DNA from: an uncultured Cohaesibacter sp. | GTDB lineage: Bacteria; Pseudomonadota; Alphaproteobacteria; Rhizobiales; Cohaesibacteraceae | Assembly (NCBI RefSeq): GCF_963676485.1 | Contig: NZ_OY781114.1 | Span: forward strand, 3,302,501 to 3,366,500 | Length of the DNA stretch: 64,000 bases | Reading direction: 5' to 3' | Part shown: positions 54,285 to 64,000 of the stretch, one piece after another | How the letters are laid out: the number at the start of each line of letters is the position of its first letter | Position numbering within the stretch: the stretch's first letter is position 1 | Program-made: the position numbers and the translations under genes | The notes under the pieces: generated by a model | Database searches by the model: none | The model's input: the letters and a program-made list of their open reading frames with translations, nothing else | What the model was told of the DNA's origin: nothing

Positions 54285-55238
54285 ATGTTCAAGGATCTGC
54301 TAGACGAATTGGGAGGCTGGACAGATAAGGTGCGCGGGCGCCTTTCCAGCAATTTTGATGTTGCCAGCTTCACCTGGTTTCGGGTGGGGGGACCGGCACA
54401 ATTATTCTTCAATCCGGCCGATGAAGCAGATCTTTCCTATTTTCTGAAAAACCTGCCCGCAGATATTCTCGTAACCACCATCGGGTTGGGCTCGAATCTG
54501 CTTGTGCGGGATGGCGGTATCGAAGGGGTTGTCATTCGGCTGTCCGGGCGGGCTTTCAGTTCTGTCGAGGTCGATGATGACTATGTCGTCAAAGTCGGCG
54601 CTGCGATGCCTGACATGCGCTTTGCTCAGCAGATGGCGCGGCAGGGCGTGGCTGGCTTTGCCTTCTATAAAGGCATTCCGGGTTCGATTGGTGGTGCCTT
54701 GCGCATGAATGCGGGGGCCCATGGGGATGAAACCAAAAGGCGTTTGCTTGGGGCGCGAGCGATGGATCGGCAAGGTGTGATTCACATGCTGAACCCAGCC
54801 GATCTGGGCCATGGCTATCGCTCCTGTTCTGTGCCTTCGGACTATATTTTTACCGAGGCGAGTTATCAGGGCGAGGCGGGCGACCCGGAGGCTTTGAAAG
54901 CCGAAATGAATGATGTGGCTGCCTATCGCGAAGAAAACCAGCCAACCAAGGAGCGCACTGGTGGCTCCACGTTCCGTAATCCCGAGGGCATGAGTGCCTG
55001 GAAGCTGGTGGATGAGGCCGGCTTTCGGGGATACACCCTTGGTGGAGCTCAGGTTTCGCCCAAACACACCAACTTCCTGATCAACACGGGGGACGCCTCC
55101 GCTGAAGATATTGAGCGCCTCGGTGAGCGGATCCGTGGCAAGGTGCGGGACATGACCGGCCTTGAGCTGCATTGGGAAATTAAGCGTATCGGTTCCTTTG
55201 CCGATGGTGTGCGTATCGACCCATTTCAGCAGGACTGA
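54285..55238 (+). CDS. murB: UDP-N-acetylenolpyruvoylglucosamine reductase MurB
   Basis: FAD enzyme that reduces the enolpyruvyl group to form UDP-MurNAc. 317 residues of the type seen in alphaproteobacteria: TWFRVGGPAQLFFNPADEAD, the FAD-binding LGSNLLVRDGGIEGVVIRLS, GIPGSIGGALRMNAGAHG, and the catalytic serine in GGSTFRNPEG. The start at 54285 (MFKDLLDE) is preceded by GGAGAG somewhat far upstream; the longer frame from 54201 overlaps murC and is rejected. It ends the tightly packed block; a 416-base gap follows. Confidence 0.96.
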   Translation: MFKDLLDELGGWTDKVRGRLSSNFDVASFTWFRVGGPAQLFFNPADEADLSYFLKNLPADILVTTIGLGSNLLVRDGGIEGVVIRLSGRAFSSVEVDDDYVVKVGAAMPDMRFAQQMARQGVAGFAFYKGIPGSIGGALRMNAGAHGDETKRRLLGARAMDRQGVIHMLNPADLGHGYRSCSVPSDYIFTEASYQGEAGDPEALKAEMNDVAAYREENQPTKERTGGSTFRNPEGMSAWKLVDEAGFRGYTLGGAQVSPKHTNFLINTGDASAEDIERLGERIRGKVRDMTGLELHWEIKRIGSFADGVRIDPFQQD

Positions 55239-55654
55239 TTTGCTCGCTTTTCCCACCTCTTCTTCTGCTGACTTCAACCAGCCTCATGCTTGACGATTTT
55301 TCAGGTGATGTGCTTTTGCACAAAAAATTCTGACTGTGGCGAGAGCCTTTCTCTTAACGCAGTGGGCCGGTGAATTTGTTAATTTTTTCGAGACAATTTG
55401 CCTGATCTGGGCGGTCTTTTTGCCTTGTGATTGGTGAATTTACCCATCTTTAGCGCCTCTCTGCTCCTCCCTTGGGTCAAATAAGTGATTTCCGCTTATG
55501 ATTTGTTAGGGATTTTTAACCATAAATAGATGGATCAAGTGCAAATTGCATGACCTGCAAGAGTGCCAAGCTTTGGCCTCGCTGTCATGTAAGGGTCCAG
55601 ACCAGAGTAAAGAGCGGCCTGTGGGCTTCAATTCTGGTAGGAAAGGTGTGGTTA
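55239..55654. other. 416-base gap between murB and ddl
   Basis: No gene or terminator is clear. A TTAACCAT word at 55516–55523, with TTAG six bases before it, resembles a CtrA half-site but lacks the exact TTAA-N7-TTAA spacing. The length and AT-richness suggest a separate promoter for ddl–ftsQ–ftsA. Confidence 0.4.
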
Positions 55655-56578
55655 ATGACAAAGCATGTAGCCGTGTTGATGGGAGGCTGGTCTTCCGAGC
55701 GTCCTGTTTCGCTGAGTTCTGGTAAGGACTGTGCAGATGCACTGGAAGCTGCCGGATACAAGGTGACGCGTGTTGATGTGCAAAGAGACATATCCACTGT
55801 TTTGTCAGAGTTGAAACCGGACGTGGCATTTAATGCGCTGCATGGCCCGTTTGGCGAAGACGGCTGCATTCAAGGCGTGCTTGAAGTTTTGGGAATTCCC
55901 TACACACATAGTGGTGTGCTGTCTTCTTCCCTTGCGATGAATAAGGAAAAAGCCAAGGAAATCATGCGTGCTGCGGGGGTCCCCGTGGCTGAATCCCGCG
56001 TGGTTCACAGGCTGGAAGCGGCCAAGGCGCATGTGTTGCCCCCTCCCTATGTTATCAAACCGGTGAATGAAGGCTCCAGTTTTGGTGTGCTGATTGTCGG
56101 GCAGGACCAACAGCACCCGCCTCAGGAGCTCTATTCGGCTGATTGGCCCTATGGCGACATCGTCATGGTGGAACGCTACGTGGCCGGACGTGAGCTTACC
56201 TGCGCAGCAATGGGCGACAAGGCTCTCGATATCATCGATATCGTTTCCAACAACGACACCTTCTATGACTTCGATGCAAAATATGCACCGGGTGGTTCGA
56301 GACATATTTTACCGGCGGATCTTAAACCGAATATTTACCAATATATTCAATCGTTAACCATAAAGGCTCATCAAGCGCTCGGCTGTAAGGGAATTTCTCG
56401 CGCCGATTTTCGCTATGACGAGACCGCTGGAGAGGATGGCGACCTGATTTGTCTGGAGGTGAATACCCAGCCAGGCATGACGCCGACCTCATTGGTTCCC
56501 GATATGGCAAGACATGCGGGAATGGAATTTGAACAACTGGTTAGTTGGATGGTGGAGGACGCTTCGTGCGACCGATAA
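55655..56578 (+). CDS. ddl: D-alanine–D-alanine ligase
   Basis: Makes the D-Ala-D-Ala dipeptide used by MurF. 307 residues of the DdlB type: [19 protein letters not shown] at the N-terminus, [38 protein letters not shown], the ATP-grasp loop [13 protein letters not shown] and the metal-binding end [19 protein letters not shown] start at 55655 (MTKHVAVL) after AAGGTG; upstream codons in frame look non-coding. The end overlaps the ftsQ start by 13 bases. Confidence 0.97.
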   Translation: MTKHVAVLMGGWSSERPVSLSSGKDCADALEAAGYKVTRVDVQRDISTVLSELKPDVAFNALHGPFGEDGCIQGVLEVLGIPYTHSGVLSSSLAMNKEKAKEIMRAAGVPVAESRVVHRLEAAKAHVLPPPYVIKPVNEGSSFGVLIVGQDQQHPPQELYSADWPYGDIVMVERYVAGRELTCAAMGDKALDIIDIVSNNDTFYDFDAKYAPGGSRHILPADLKPNIYQYIQSLTIKAHQALGCKGISRADFRYDETAGEDGDLICLEVNTQPGMTPTSLVPDMARHAGMEFEQLVSWMVEDASCDR

Positions 56579-57498
56579 AGGGCAAAGCAAAGGATGGCAG
56601 AAAGGCTGGTGTGAGCAAGCGCGCGAAAAGCGCTGCGCTTGATCCGCGCGCCTATGCCTACGAGCAGCGTCGATTGCCGCTATACCGCCGGATTATTCCA
56701 CTTGCAGAAGCGTGGATTCCGCGTGGGTTCGGCTGGGGGCTGTCCGTTGGGTTTCTTGGCATCACCATCCTTTATGGCGCCACGATTGGTGGCGAGAACC
56801 AGACAACTCTCGAAAAGGCTTCTTCTGTCTTTGGCCTTAAGGTCGAAGCTGTGCTGATTTCCGGCCAGAAGGAAGTATCCGAAACGGACATTCTGCGTGT
56901 GCTCGGCATAACCGAAGACAGTTCTTTGCTGACTTTCAATGCCTATGATGCCCGCAAGAAGCTGGAAAGCATGAGCTGGATCGAAGAAGCTACGGTCCAG
57001 AAGCTCTATCCAAACAAGCTGCAGGTGGTTATTCGAGAGCAGAAGCCTTTTGCCCTGTGGCAGCGTGGGGAATTTGTGTCCGTCATTTCCTATGACGGCT
57101 CAGTGTTGACCGACCATATCACACCGGAATTTGCCAAACTGCCTCTGGTTGTTGGCCATGGCGCGCAGCGTCAGGCGGCATCCATATTCGAGCTGTTGGC
57201 CCAGTTCCCCTCGATCGCCCGGAAGACCCGCGCCGTGGTCTATGTTTCCGAGCGCCGCTGGGATCTGTATTTCAAGAATGGTGTGCAGGCCAAACTGCCT
57301 GAAGTCGGTGTGGTCAATGCCCTTGATAAGCTGCTGGCCTTTGATGAAAAGGGTGCGCTTTCGCGCAAGGATATTACTACGGTCGATATGCGGCTTGCAG
57401 ACAGGACCTTCGTTCGCATGAGCAAGGATGCAGCAGCCAAACGGCGCGCAACGCTTAGAACGCTGGGCGCAGACATACCTCAAGAGGTGGAGACATGA
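56566..57498 (+). CDS. ftsQ: cell division protein FtsQ
   Basis: Bitopic divisome protein of 310 residues. A positively charged cytoplasmic tail is followed by one membrane helix (about 59–77, [20 protein letters not shown]), a POTRA domain ([20 protein letters not shown]) and the beta domain ([20 protein letters not shown]). I choose the GTG at 56566 because GGAGG lies seven bases before it; the ATG at 56545 within ddl has no such site. Ends in the ftsA start (ATGA). Confidence 0.95.
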   Translation: MRPIKGKAKDGRKAGVSKRAKSAALDPRAYAYEQRRLPLYRRIIPLAEAWIPRGFGWGLSVGFLGITILYGATIGGENQTTLEKASSVFGLKVEAVLISGQKEVSETDILRVLGITEDSSLLTFNAYDARKKLESMSWIEEATVQKLYPNKLQVVIREQKPFALWQRGEFVSVISYDGSVLTDHITPEFAKLPLVVGHGAQRQAASIFELLAQFPSIARKTRAVVYVSERRWDLYFKNGVQAKLPEVGVVNALDKLLAFDEKGALSRKDITTVDMRLADRTFVRMSKDAAAKRRATLRTLGADIPQEVET

Positions 57499-58814
57499 TG
57501 GGTTCTTCCTGGGGTAGACGTGATGCCCGCAGTCTCATTCACAAACGTTCGCAGATCGTCACGATTCTTGATGTGGGATCGACCAAGATCTGCTGCATGA
57601 TTGCACGGCTTGTGCCGCGGCCGCAGAGCGAGGCTCTGCCGCATCGCACCCATACCGTTCAGGTGCTCGGCTTCGGATTGCATCAGGCCCGCGGCATCAA
57701 GTCCGGTGTGGTGATCGATCTTGATCAGGCTGAGAATTCCATTCGTCTGGCCGTAGGGGCTGCCGAAACGCAGGCCGACATGACGGTGCAGTCGCTGGTG
57801 GTTAACGTGTCCTGTGGGCGTATCAAGAGCGATACGCTGAGCGCATCTGTGTCTCTCAGCGGGCACGAAGTGGACGAAGTCGATATTCGTCGCGTGCTTC
57901 AGGCCGGGGCCAGCCATCTGCTGACGATCGACCGCACGGTGGTTCACTCCATGCCGATTGGCTACTCGCTGGATGGTGGCAAGGGGATTCGTGATCCGCG
58001 CGGCATGGTTGGCGATGATCTGGCCGTTGATATGCATGTGGTGACGGCTCAAACCGCGCCGTTGAAGAATCTGGAACTTTGCATCAATCGTTGCCATCTG
58101 GATGTGGCGGCCATGGTTGCAACGCCATATGCTTCGGGGCTGTCCTGCCTCGTTGATGATGAATCCGAACTTGGGGTGGCCTGTGTCGACCTCGGGGGCG
58201 GAACCACATCGATATCGATTTTCGTCAACGGGCAGTTTGTGCATTCAGACGCCGTGGCGATGGGCGGCCATCATGTCACCATGGATCTGGCGCGGGGCCT
58301 TTCGACAAGGTTGGCTGACGCCGAACGGATCAAGACCCTTTATGGCAGTGCGCTTCTGTCGCTGTCTGATGATCAGGAGCTGGTTGCGGTGCCGCCTGTT
58401 GGCGATGATGACCGTGATTTGCTCAATCAGGTGCCCAAGGCATCCCTCACGCGCATCATCAAGCCGCGGGTTGAGGAAATTCTGGAAGTCGTTCGGGATC
58501 GGATTGAAGCCTCCGGTTTCTCCGGACATGTAGGGCGGCGTGTGGTGCTGACCGGTGGGGGAAGCCAGCTTACGGGCATGGCCGAAACCGCAAGACGCAT
58601 CATGGGGCGCAACGTAAGGCTTGGCCGACCACTTGGCGTGGCCGGTTTGCCCGATATAGGCAAGGGGCCTGCTTTCGCTACAGCAGTTGGCCTTATGATC
58701 TATCCGCAGGTTGCCCAGATCGAGCAATTTGAAAAAGTACCGGTCAAACCAAAACTGACCGGAACCGACGGCTACTTGTCCCGAATGGGGCAATGGTTGA
58801 AGGAGAGTTTCTGA
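57495..58814 (+). CDS. ftsA: cell division protein FtsA
   Basis: Actin-like ATPase that tethers FtsZ to the membrane. 439 residues: phosphate-binding loops ILDVGSTKICCMIARL and VDLGGGTTSISIFVNG, the 1C subdomain (about residues 90–180), adenosine motif VVLTGGGSQLTGM, and a C-terminal amphipathic helix (LSRMGQWLKESF) for membrane binding. It has a short basic N-terminal extension before the first beta strand. Two adjacent ATG codons (57495, 57498) are both possible. Confidence 0.97.
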   Translation: MMGSSWGRRDARSLIHKRSQIVTILDVGSTKICCMIARLVPRPQSEALPHRTHTVQVLGFGLHQARGIKSGVVIDLDQAENSIRLAVGAAETQADMTVQSLVVNVSCGRIKSDTLSASVSLSGHEVDEVDIRRVLQAGASHLLTIDRTVVHSMPIGYSLDGGKGIRDPRGMVGDDLAVDMHVVTAQTAPLKNLELCINRCHLDVAAMVATPYASGLSCLVDDESELGVACVDLGGGTTSISIFVNGQFVHSDAVAMGGHHVTMDLARGLSTRLADAERIKTLYGSALLSLSDDQELVAVPPVGDDDRDLLNQVPKASLTRIIKPRVEEILEVVRDRIEASGFSGHVGRRVVLTGGGSQLTGMAETARRIMGRNVRLGRPLGVAGLPDIGKGPAFATAVGLMIYPQVAQIEQFEKVPVKPKLTGTDGYLSRMGQWLKESF

Positions 58815-59015
58815 TTTCGATGGAAAGTCGCGTGAAACACGCGTGAATCGTTGATCGGAATCAAGGGCTTGAGGTATATTGGATGAATGATTCGTCTGAC
58901 TGCCTCAAATGAAAGAATAAGAAGAGTAATTGGAGCAGTATGGGAATGCGTTGCTCCACAGTTTGACGGATTGAGATCGGTAGCAATTCGATCCATGCAG
59001 TGAGATGAGGGTACT
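58815..59015. promoter_or_regulatory. ftsA–ftsZ gap with hairpin
   Basis: CGCGTG-AAA-CACGCG (58829–58843) forms a compact hairpin just after ftsA without a T-tract. The 200-base space probably holds a dedicated ftsZ promoter, but no clear −35/−10 pair or CtrA box is visible. Confidence 0.35.
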
Positions 59016-60911
59016 ATGACCATCAATTTGAAGATGCCCGATATTACCGAATTGAAACCGAGAATCACGGTCTTCGGTGTCGGTGGTGCAGGCGGAAACG
59101 CAGTAAACAACATGATCGAGACCGGTTTGATGGGCGTCGATTTTGTGGTGGCCAACACGGATGCGCAGGCTTTGAGCCTTTCCAGGGCTGAACGTCTCGT
59201 TCAGATGGGCGTGGCCGTAACGGAAGGCCTCGGCGCTGGATCGCAACCCGAAGTCGGGCGCGCTGCTGCCGAAGAAGTGATCGATGAGATCAATGATCAT
59301 CTTGATGGCTCTCACATGGTGTTCATCACTGCCGGCATGGGCGGTGGTACAGGCACCGGTGCTGCCCCCGTGATTGCGCGCGCTGCTCGCGAGCAGGGTA
59401 TACTTACGGTAGGTGTGGTCACCAAGCCGTTTCATTTTGAAGGTCAGCGTCGTATGCGTCTCGCAGAGAGCGGCATCGAGGATCTTCAGAAAAATGTCGA
59501 TACACTGATCGTCATTCCGAACCAGAATTTGTTCCGCATTGCAAATGAGAAAACGACCTTCGCTGACGCCTTCTCCATGGCCGACGAAGTGCTCTATTCC
59601 GGTGTTGCCTGCATTACCGACCTGATGGTCAAGGAAGGTCTCATCAACCTCGACTTTGCTGATGTGCGTTCGGTCATGCGTGCAATGGGCAAAGCGATGA
59701 TGGGTACTGGCGAAGCCTCTGGTGAGGGCCGTGCTTTGGCCGCTGCCGAAGCTGCCATTGCCAACCCGCTTCTGGATGATATCTCCATGAAAGGGGCGCA
59801 GGGCCTGTTGATCTCCATCACCGGTGGCAAGGATCTGACCCTGTTTGAAGTGGATGAAGCCGCGACCCGTATTCGTGAAGAAGTTGACGAAGACGCCAAC
59901 ATCATTCTTGGTGCGACGTTCGATGAAAATATGGAAGGCATGATCCGCGTTTCCGTTGTTGCCACCGGCATCGATCAGATCCTGACCGAAACGGTTGTGC
60001 CAGCCGATCAGCGCATGAAGGAACTGTCTGATCGTTTGCGTTCTGTAGGAAATGCCGCTCAAATCGAAGCGCCTCAGCAGGAAGAAGCGCCAACGCGCGA
60101 AGAGCAACCTTCAGAAATGTCTGCTCCTGAAGCAGCTCTCCAACAGCCGGAATCGCTTTCTGCAGAGTTTGAAATGCGCGAACAGTCTTTCGCTCGTCCT
60201 TCTGAGCAGGACCCCGCTGTTTCCATCTCTCCTTTCAAGCCGGAAGCCGCGCGTGATCCTGTTGTCGAGGAAGAATTCGATGCGCCTAAGGCCGTGATTG
60301 AAGAAACCGTCGATGCTGCAACACCTTTCATTCCGCCTGCAGCTGAAGTGCCGGAAAATCTGCATCGTGCGATGCCGAATGTTGATGAACTGCCGCCAAT
60401 GATCCAGCGTGAGCTGGCCGCTCTGCGCAACCGCGAAGGCGGTTTGGAACATCAGGAAGATGACAATCGTCCGATGAGCCTTCTCAAGCGTTTGGCCGCT
60501 GTCGGTCTTGGCCGTCGCGAAGACGAACTGGAAGGCGAGCATCATCACGATGGTCACCAAGCGCAGTCTGCTCCGCAGCCTCAGCAGGCCCGGATGGCTC
60601 CGCAGCAGCAGGCACCACAGCATCACATGAATGCTTCTGAAGCCCCCGTCATGCCACGCATGAGCGCACCGGCAGCTCCTCAGGCTCCGATGTCTTCAGG
60701 GCAGGGCATGCCAGCATCAGGCTCGCCGCTGAATGAATTTGCTCCACGTCCGCAACAGCAGCGTCCGATGCCGAATGCCGGTTATCAGCCGCAACAGGGG
60801 CAGCTGGATGCGCAGGGTCGTGCTGTTCCCAACCAGGGCCAGCAGGCTCCGAGAATCAGCGAAGAAGACCAGGTGGAAATTCCTGCATTCCTGCGTCGTC
60901 AGTCTCGGTAA
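59016..60911 (+). CDS. ftsZ: cell division protein FtsZ with long C-terminal linker
   Basis: Tubulin-like GTPase that forms the Z ring. Residues 1–320 are the globular domain: [27 protein letters not shown], the GTP signature [17 protein letters not shown] (about residue 108), [20 protein letters not shown]. Residues about 330–615 form an unusually long linker rich in Gln, Pro, Glu, Ala and Met. The C-terminal peptide [14 protein letters not shown] is the conserved FtsA/membrane-anchor binding tail. At 631 residues it is far longer than E. coli FtsZ (383) but in the range of rhizobial FtsZ. GAGGGT precedes the ATG. Confidence 0.97.
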   Translation: MTINLKMPDITELKPRITVFGVGGAGGNAVNNMIETGLMGVDFVVANTDAQALSLSRAERLVQMGVAVTEGLGAGSQPEVGRAAAEEVIDEINDHLDGSHMVFITAGMGGGTGTGAAPVIARAAREQGILTVGVVTKPFHFEGQRRMRLAESGIEDLQKNVDTLIVIPNQNLFRIANEKTTFADAFSMADEVLYSGVACITDLMVKEGLINLDFADVRSVMRAMGKAMMGTGEASGEGRALAAAEAAIANPLLDDISMKGAQGLLISITGGKDLTLFEVDEAATRIREEVDEDANIILGATFDENMEGMIRVSVVATGIDQILTETVVPADQRMKELSDRLRSVGNAAQIEAPQQEEAPTREEQPSEMSAPEAALQQPESLSAEFEMREQSFARPSEQDPAVSISPFKPEAARDPVVEEEFDAPKAVIEETVDAATPFIPPAAEVPENLHRAMPNVDELPPMIQRELAALRNREGGLEHQEDDNRPMSLLKRLAAVGLGRREDELEGEHHHDGHQAQSAPQPQQARMAPQQQAPQHHMNASEAPVMPRMSAPAAPQAPMSSGQGMPASGSPLNEFAPRPQQQRPMPNAGYQPQQGQLDAQGRAVPNQGQQAPRISEEDQVEIPAFLRRQSR

Positions 60912-60948
60912 CAGTTTGTTACAAAGACACGAAACGTGAAGTTATCAA

Positions 60949-60986
60949 AAGGCCGATACCCTCCGGGTGTCGGCCTTAAGTTTTTG
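60949..60986 (+). terminator. intrinsic terminator after ftsZ
   Basis: AAGGCCGATACC (60949–60960) pairs with GGTGTCGGCCTT (60966–60977), 12 pairs with one G·U, followed by AAG and five T. Confidence 0.85.
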
Positions 60987-61207
60987 GAATACATATATTT
61001 ATTTAAATGCCGAGAGTGGCATCTTCCCCGTGCGTCAAGCGTAACAATGGGTAAGAAAGCGTGATTTGGTAAACGGAACCCTGCCAAGTTATGTTGACAT
61101 CGAAATAAAAGAAAAGCGTACCGGTATTGGTCGGGCGGATGATGCGATAAAGCGCACAATAGCCGCCAAATCTGGCAATAAGATGGATACGATTAGGGGC
61201 AATATAA

Positions 61208-62173
61208 ATGGCCAAACTGCTAAACGCCAAGCAAACCACTTTGAAAGAACGCGTTGTGGTTTCCGGTGTCGGTGTACATAGCGGCAAACCTGTCGAAATG
61301 ATCTTGCATCCCGCTGACGCAAACTCTGGCATTACCTTCCTGCGCGTTGATCGCGATAAGAAGACCGAGTTTGAGATCAAGGGCAATTATTCTTCCGTTA
61401 TTGATACCAGACTGTGCACCATCGTCGGGCATCCCGAAAAGGGTATGGTTGCTACCATTGAGCATCTCATGGCGGCCTTCCGCGGCTATGGCGTTGATAA
61501 TGTTCTGGTTGAGATAGACGGCGACGAAGTGCCTGTCATGGATGGCAGTGCGCGGGCCTATATCGATGCAGTTGATCAGGTGGGCTTGAAAGAGCTGCCA
61601 TACTCGCGCCGCTATATTCGCGTGCTCAAGCCGGTTCGTGTGCAGAATGGCGAGTCCGTTGGAGAGTTGCTGCCTTACGAAGGACAGCGTTTCGATGTGA
61701 CGATCGACTTTGAAAGCGACGCCATTGGTGTTCAGCATTTTGATGATGAAATGACGCCTGATGTCTTCAAGCGTGATATCAGCCTTGCGCGTACCTTCGG
61801 CTTTATGTCCGATGTCGAGCGGCTTTGGGCTGCCGGATATGCGTTGGGGTCGTCGCTTGAGAATTCCGTTGTCATCAATGACGAGCAGAAAATCGTCAAT
61901 CCTGATGGCCTGCGCTATAAGGACGAATTCGTCCGCCACAAGACGCTGGATGCTGTTGGCGATCTGTCGCTGGCTGGCGCACCTCTTCTGGCGCATTACC
62001 GCTCCTTCAAAGGTGGTCACAAGCTGAATTTCAATATGCTTGAAGCGCTGTTTTCGGATGACAGTAACTGGGAGTGGGTCGATGCGGTGCCTGTCTTTCG
62101 CAATGCGGCGCATGTTGGAGCTCCAGTAGATAAAGCCTCTGTGCGGATCGCTTTGGGGCCTGAAACCAACTAG
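61208..62173 (+). CDS. lpxC: UDP-3-O-acyl-N-acetylglucosamine deacetylase
   Basis: Zinc enzyme for the committed step of lipid A synthesis. 321 residues: VSGVGVHSGKPVEMILHPAD near the start, the zinc-binding EHLMAAFRGYGVDN (about residue 79), NPDGLRYKDEFVRHKTLDAV followed by GD with the remaining zinc ligands, and the catalytic histidine in SFKGGHKLNFN. AGGGG lies about ten bases before the ATG. It has its own unit: a terminator before it (after ftsZ) and one after it. Its presence implies a lipid A-containing outer membrane. Confidence 0.98.
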   Translation: MAKLLNAKQTTLKERVVVSGVGVHSGKPVEMILHPADANSGITFLRVDRDKKTEFEIKGNYSSVIDTRLCTIVGHPEKGMVATIEHLMAAFRGYGVDNVLVEIDGDEVPVMDGSARAYIDAVDQVGLKELPYSRRYIRVLKPVRVQNGESVGELLPYEGQRFDVTIDFESDAIGVQHFDDEMTPDVFKRDISLARTFGFMSDVERLWAAGYALGSSLENSVVINDEQKIVNPDGLRYKDEFVRHKTLDAVGDLSLAGAPLLAHYRSFKGGHKLNFNMLEALFSDDSNWEWVDAVPVFRNAAHVGAPVDKASVRIALGPETN

Positions 62174-62199
62174 GCAACCATGTGCAATGGATAAGAAAC

Positions 62200-62226
62200 A
62201 GGGTGGCGTTGGTCACCCTTTTTTGT
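62200..62226 (+). terminator. intrinsic terminator after lpxC
   Basis: AGGGTGGC (62200–62207) pairs with GTCACCCT (62212–62219), one G·U, loop GTTG, followed by TTTTT. Confidence 0.88.
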
Positions 62227-62546
62227 GTCCGATGAGCGCCGACTTACCTGATTGATCGTGGATTTGCTTGCATTGGCCTGTTTGCTGTGTAGATTTGGGT
62301 AGGCATTTGGCATTCAGACACAATTTTTCCCCAATTGTGATTTCTGTGATGGTAAGGGCGTGCGCTTTATTGTTAAGACAAGGAGTTCAGCAAAGTCAAA
62401 ATCGTTTGCCGGAAGGATGAGCGCTTTTGTCTTTGCTGATCAAGCCATGGGCCACAGCCTTTTCATCAGGGCGGGGCTGGTTGTTCGGGGCAATTTGGCA
62501 GTGAGTGCCGATAGAGATTTGTTCCAGTTAAAGGATATAAGTATCG
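62227..62546. other. gap upstream of bamD
   Basis: About 320 bases with no supported gene; presumably the bamD promoter. A 96-codon frame beginning at 62360 lacks a ribosome binding site and family features and overlaps bamD, so it is not annotated. Confidence 0.5.
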
Positions 62547-63365
62547 ATGGATTTTCTTTTCGCGAAACGGATCTGGTTCGGGCTCGCTCTCATTGCATTG
62601 TCCGGTTTGGGCGCATGCGCCAGCAAAGATCCATCGGATCTGGCCTTTGAGGAAGTTCCTGCAGAGAAACTCTATGCGGAAGGGCTTCTTGCGATGGAAA
62701 ATGGCGATCGCAAGGAAGCCAAACAGAAATTTGACGAGCTGGACCGGCAGCACCCCTATTCAAACTATGCTCGCCGCTCGATGATCCTGAATGCCTATAC
62801 CCATTATAAAAGCGGGCAATATACCGAGTGTATTTCTGCGGCGAAGCGCTTTATCACGCTGTTTCCGGGCGACGAAGATGTGCCTTATGCCTACTATCTG
62901 ATTGGACAGTCCTATTTCAACCAGATTCCGGACGTGACCCGCGATCAGGACACAACCAAAAAGGCGCTGCAGGCGATGAACGAGCTGGTTCAGAATTATC
63001 CTGATTCTGAATATACCAGTGATGCACGCCGCAAAATCCGCGTGACGATGGATCAGTTGGCTGGCAAGGAAATGCAGGTTGGGCGCTATTATCTCGAGCG
63101 CAAGGAATATATCGCTGCCATCAATCGATTCAAGGTTGTTGTGACGGACTATCAGACAACCCGTCAGGTGGAAGAAGCCCTGATGCGTCTGGCTGAAGCC
63201 TATCTTGCTCTTGGCATTACCCATGAGGCCCAAACCGCTGTTGCCGTTCTGGGGCATAACTATCCAGATAGCAAGTGGTACAAGATGGCCTACAGCATGC
63301 TGAACAAGGGTGGCTATGAGCCTGAAATCAACAAAGGTTCCTGGATGGCCCGAATTCTGGGCTAG
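62547..63365 (+). CDS. bamD: outer membrane assembly lipoprotein BamD
   Basis: Essential lipoprotein of the BAM complex that inserts outer-membrane beta-barrels. 272 residues with a lipoprotein signal (FGLALIALSGLGAC, lipid on the cysteine) and five TPR-like repeats (for example AEGLLAMENGDRKEAKQKFD, TECISAAKRFITLFPGDEDV, YYLERKEYIAAINRFK). AAAGGA precedes the ATG at about 11 bases. It sits next to lpxC and recN, a common alphaproteobacterial order. Confidence 0.96.
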   Translation: MDFLFAKRIWFGLALIALSGLGACASKDPSDLAFEEVPAEKLYAEGLLAMENGDRKEAKQKFDELDRQHPYSNYARRSMILNAYTHYKSGQYTECISAAKRFITLFPGDEDVPYAYYLIGQSYFNQIPDVTRDQDTTKKALQAMNELVQNYPDSEYTSDARRKIRVTMDQLAGKEMQVGRYYLERKEYIAAINRFKVVVTDYQTTRQVEEALMRLAEAYLALGITHEAQTAVAVLGHNYPDSKWYKMAYSMLNKGGYEPEINKGSWMARILG

Positions 63366-63535
63366 GGGCTGGCATTTTCAGCCTCTATTCCTATATACCT
63401 GTTGAAATGATCATGTTTTGTTCATGCTAACCATGCATTGCCCGATTGCTTTTGATGAGGCAGTTGGCATAGCATGGCGCGCAAATCGAGTCAGCTTTGC
63501 GATTGCCTGATGCTGTCTGCTCTTATGAGGAAACC

Positions 63536-64000
63536 ATGCTCGCCTCGCTTTCAATTCGCGATATAGTTTTGATTGATCGTCTGGATCTTGAATTCGGCGA
63601 CGGCATGACCGTTTTGACCGGTGAGACCGGCGCAGGGAAGTCGATTCTGCTGGATTCCCTGTCACTTGCCCTTGGTGGGCGTGGCGATGGCGGTTTGGTG
63701 CGCGCCGGTCAAAAGCAGGGGCAGATTGTCGCCATGTTCGACATTGCGCCCAGCCATCCGGTTTTTGCTTTTCTGGAAGAACAAGGCCTTGACCATGATG
63801 GGGATCTCATCCTCAGACGTGTTCAGAATGCTGATGGACGGACGCGGGCTTATGTGAATGATCAGCCTGTAAGCGCTGGTATGCTGCGCAGGGTCGGTGA
63901 AGGGCTTGTTGAAATTCATGGTCAGCATGATGATAGGGCGCTGGTGGATGCATCCGAACATCGGGTGCTTCTGGATGCCTTCGGGGGCTTGCAGAGCGAG
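63536..64000 (+). CDS. recN: DNA repair protein RecN, N-terminal part (cut by window edge)
   Basis: SMC-like ATPase that helps repair double-strand breaks. The 155 residues present begin MLASLSIRDIVLIDRLDLEF, with the Walker A motif TGETGAGKSILLDSLSLALG at about residues 28–47 and the Q-loop region EIHGQHDDRALVDASEHRVL, both diagnostic of RecN. The coiled coil and C-terminal half lie beyond the window. GAGG is spaced correctly before the ATG at 63536; the gene is 170 bases after bamD on the same strand. Confidence 0.96.
   Translation, partial: MLASLSIRDIVLIDRLDLEFGDGMTVLTGETGAGKSILLDSLSLALGGRGDGGLVRAGQKQGQIVAMFDIAPSHPVFAFLEEQGLDHDGDLILRRVQNADGRTRAYVNDQPVSAGMLRRVGEGLVEIHGQHDDRALVDASEHRVLLDAFGGLQSE

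Noticed and set aside
1-64000. CRISPR arrays, prophage, transposases, toxin–antitoxin or defence islands
   Set aside because: No direct-repeat/spacer pattern, integrase, transposase or recognisable defence gene was seen on either strand.

Overview
The window looks like chromosomal DNA of an alphaproteobacterium of the order Hyphomicrobiales (Rhizobiales). The support is the gene order rnpB–mraZ–rsmH–ftsL–ftsI–murE–murF–mraY–murD–ftsW–murG–murC–murB–ddl–ftsQ–ftsA–ftsZ–lpxC–bamD–recN, a GapR/DUF2312 protein near pyk and DUF1036, an FtsZ with a very long C-terminal linker, and a short alphaproteobacterial-type L36. A marine genus such as Cohaesibacter is my guess from general impression only. 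There is no phage, integrase, insertion sequence or CRISPR array.

Region 1 (1–9605) is an accessory sugar-acid locus: a truncated Gfo/Idh/MocA oxidoreductase, altronate dehydratase (uxaA), tagaturonate reductase (uxaB), a three-part TRAP transporter, a GntR/FCD repressor and a zinc alcohol dehydrogenase that could be an L-galactonate dehydrogenase. A shared 11-bp motif (core ATWGGATG) lies before uxaA, before the transporter and twice before the repressor, which suggests one regulon. The dehydrogenase gene has an unusual, strongly folded leader (8306–8474) that I could not match to a known RNA class; it is the best novel candidate in the window.

Region 2 (9606–19517) is mixed: a YeiH-type transporter divergent from a LysR regulator, an L,D-transpeptidase, apparent remnants of a copper P-type ATPase beside a DUF302 gene, a coupled kdsB-like/histidine-phosphatase pair with unusual active-site residues, a CBS protein next to an ArsB/NhaD-type transporter, small hypothetical genes and rpmJ. 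Region 3 (19518–31417) holds a chemoreceptor, pyk, DUF1036, gapR, a NUDIX hydrolase and a methionine operon. That operon is an ArsR–methyltransferase fusion, metF and metH behind a perfect 16-bp palindrome.

Region 4 (31418–40406) has a 25-residue membrane protein gene, an amidase, an extensin-like lipoprotein, a TerB/DnaJ protein, an AmpD-like amidase, a MATE exporter with a coupled glyoxalase-like protein, and a MocR-type regulator divergent from a flavin-binding protein. Region 5 (40439–64000) is RNase P RNA, a five-box MraZ operator and the division and cell-wall (dcw) cluster, continuing into lpxC, bamD and the start of recN. Most dcw genes overlap by 1–4 bases, so they are probably translationally coupled; the longer gaps are before mraY, murD, murG, ddl, ftsZ and lpxC.
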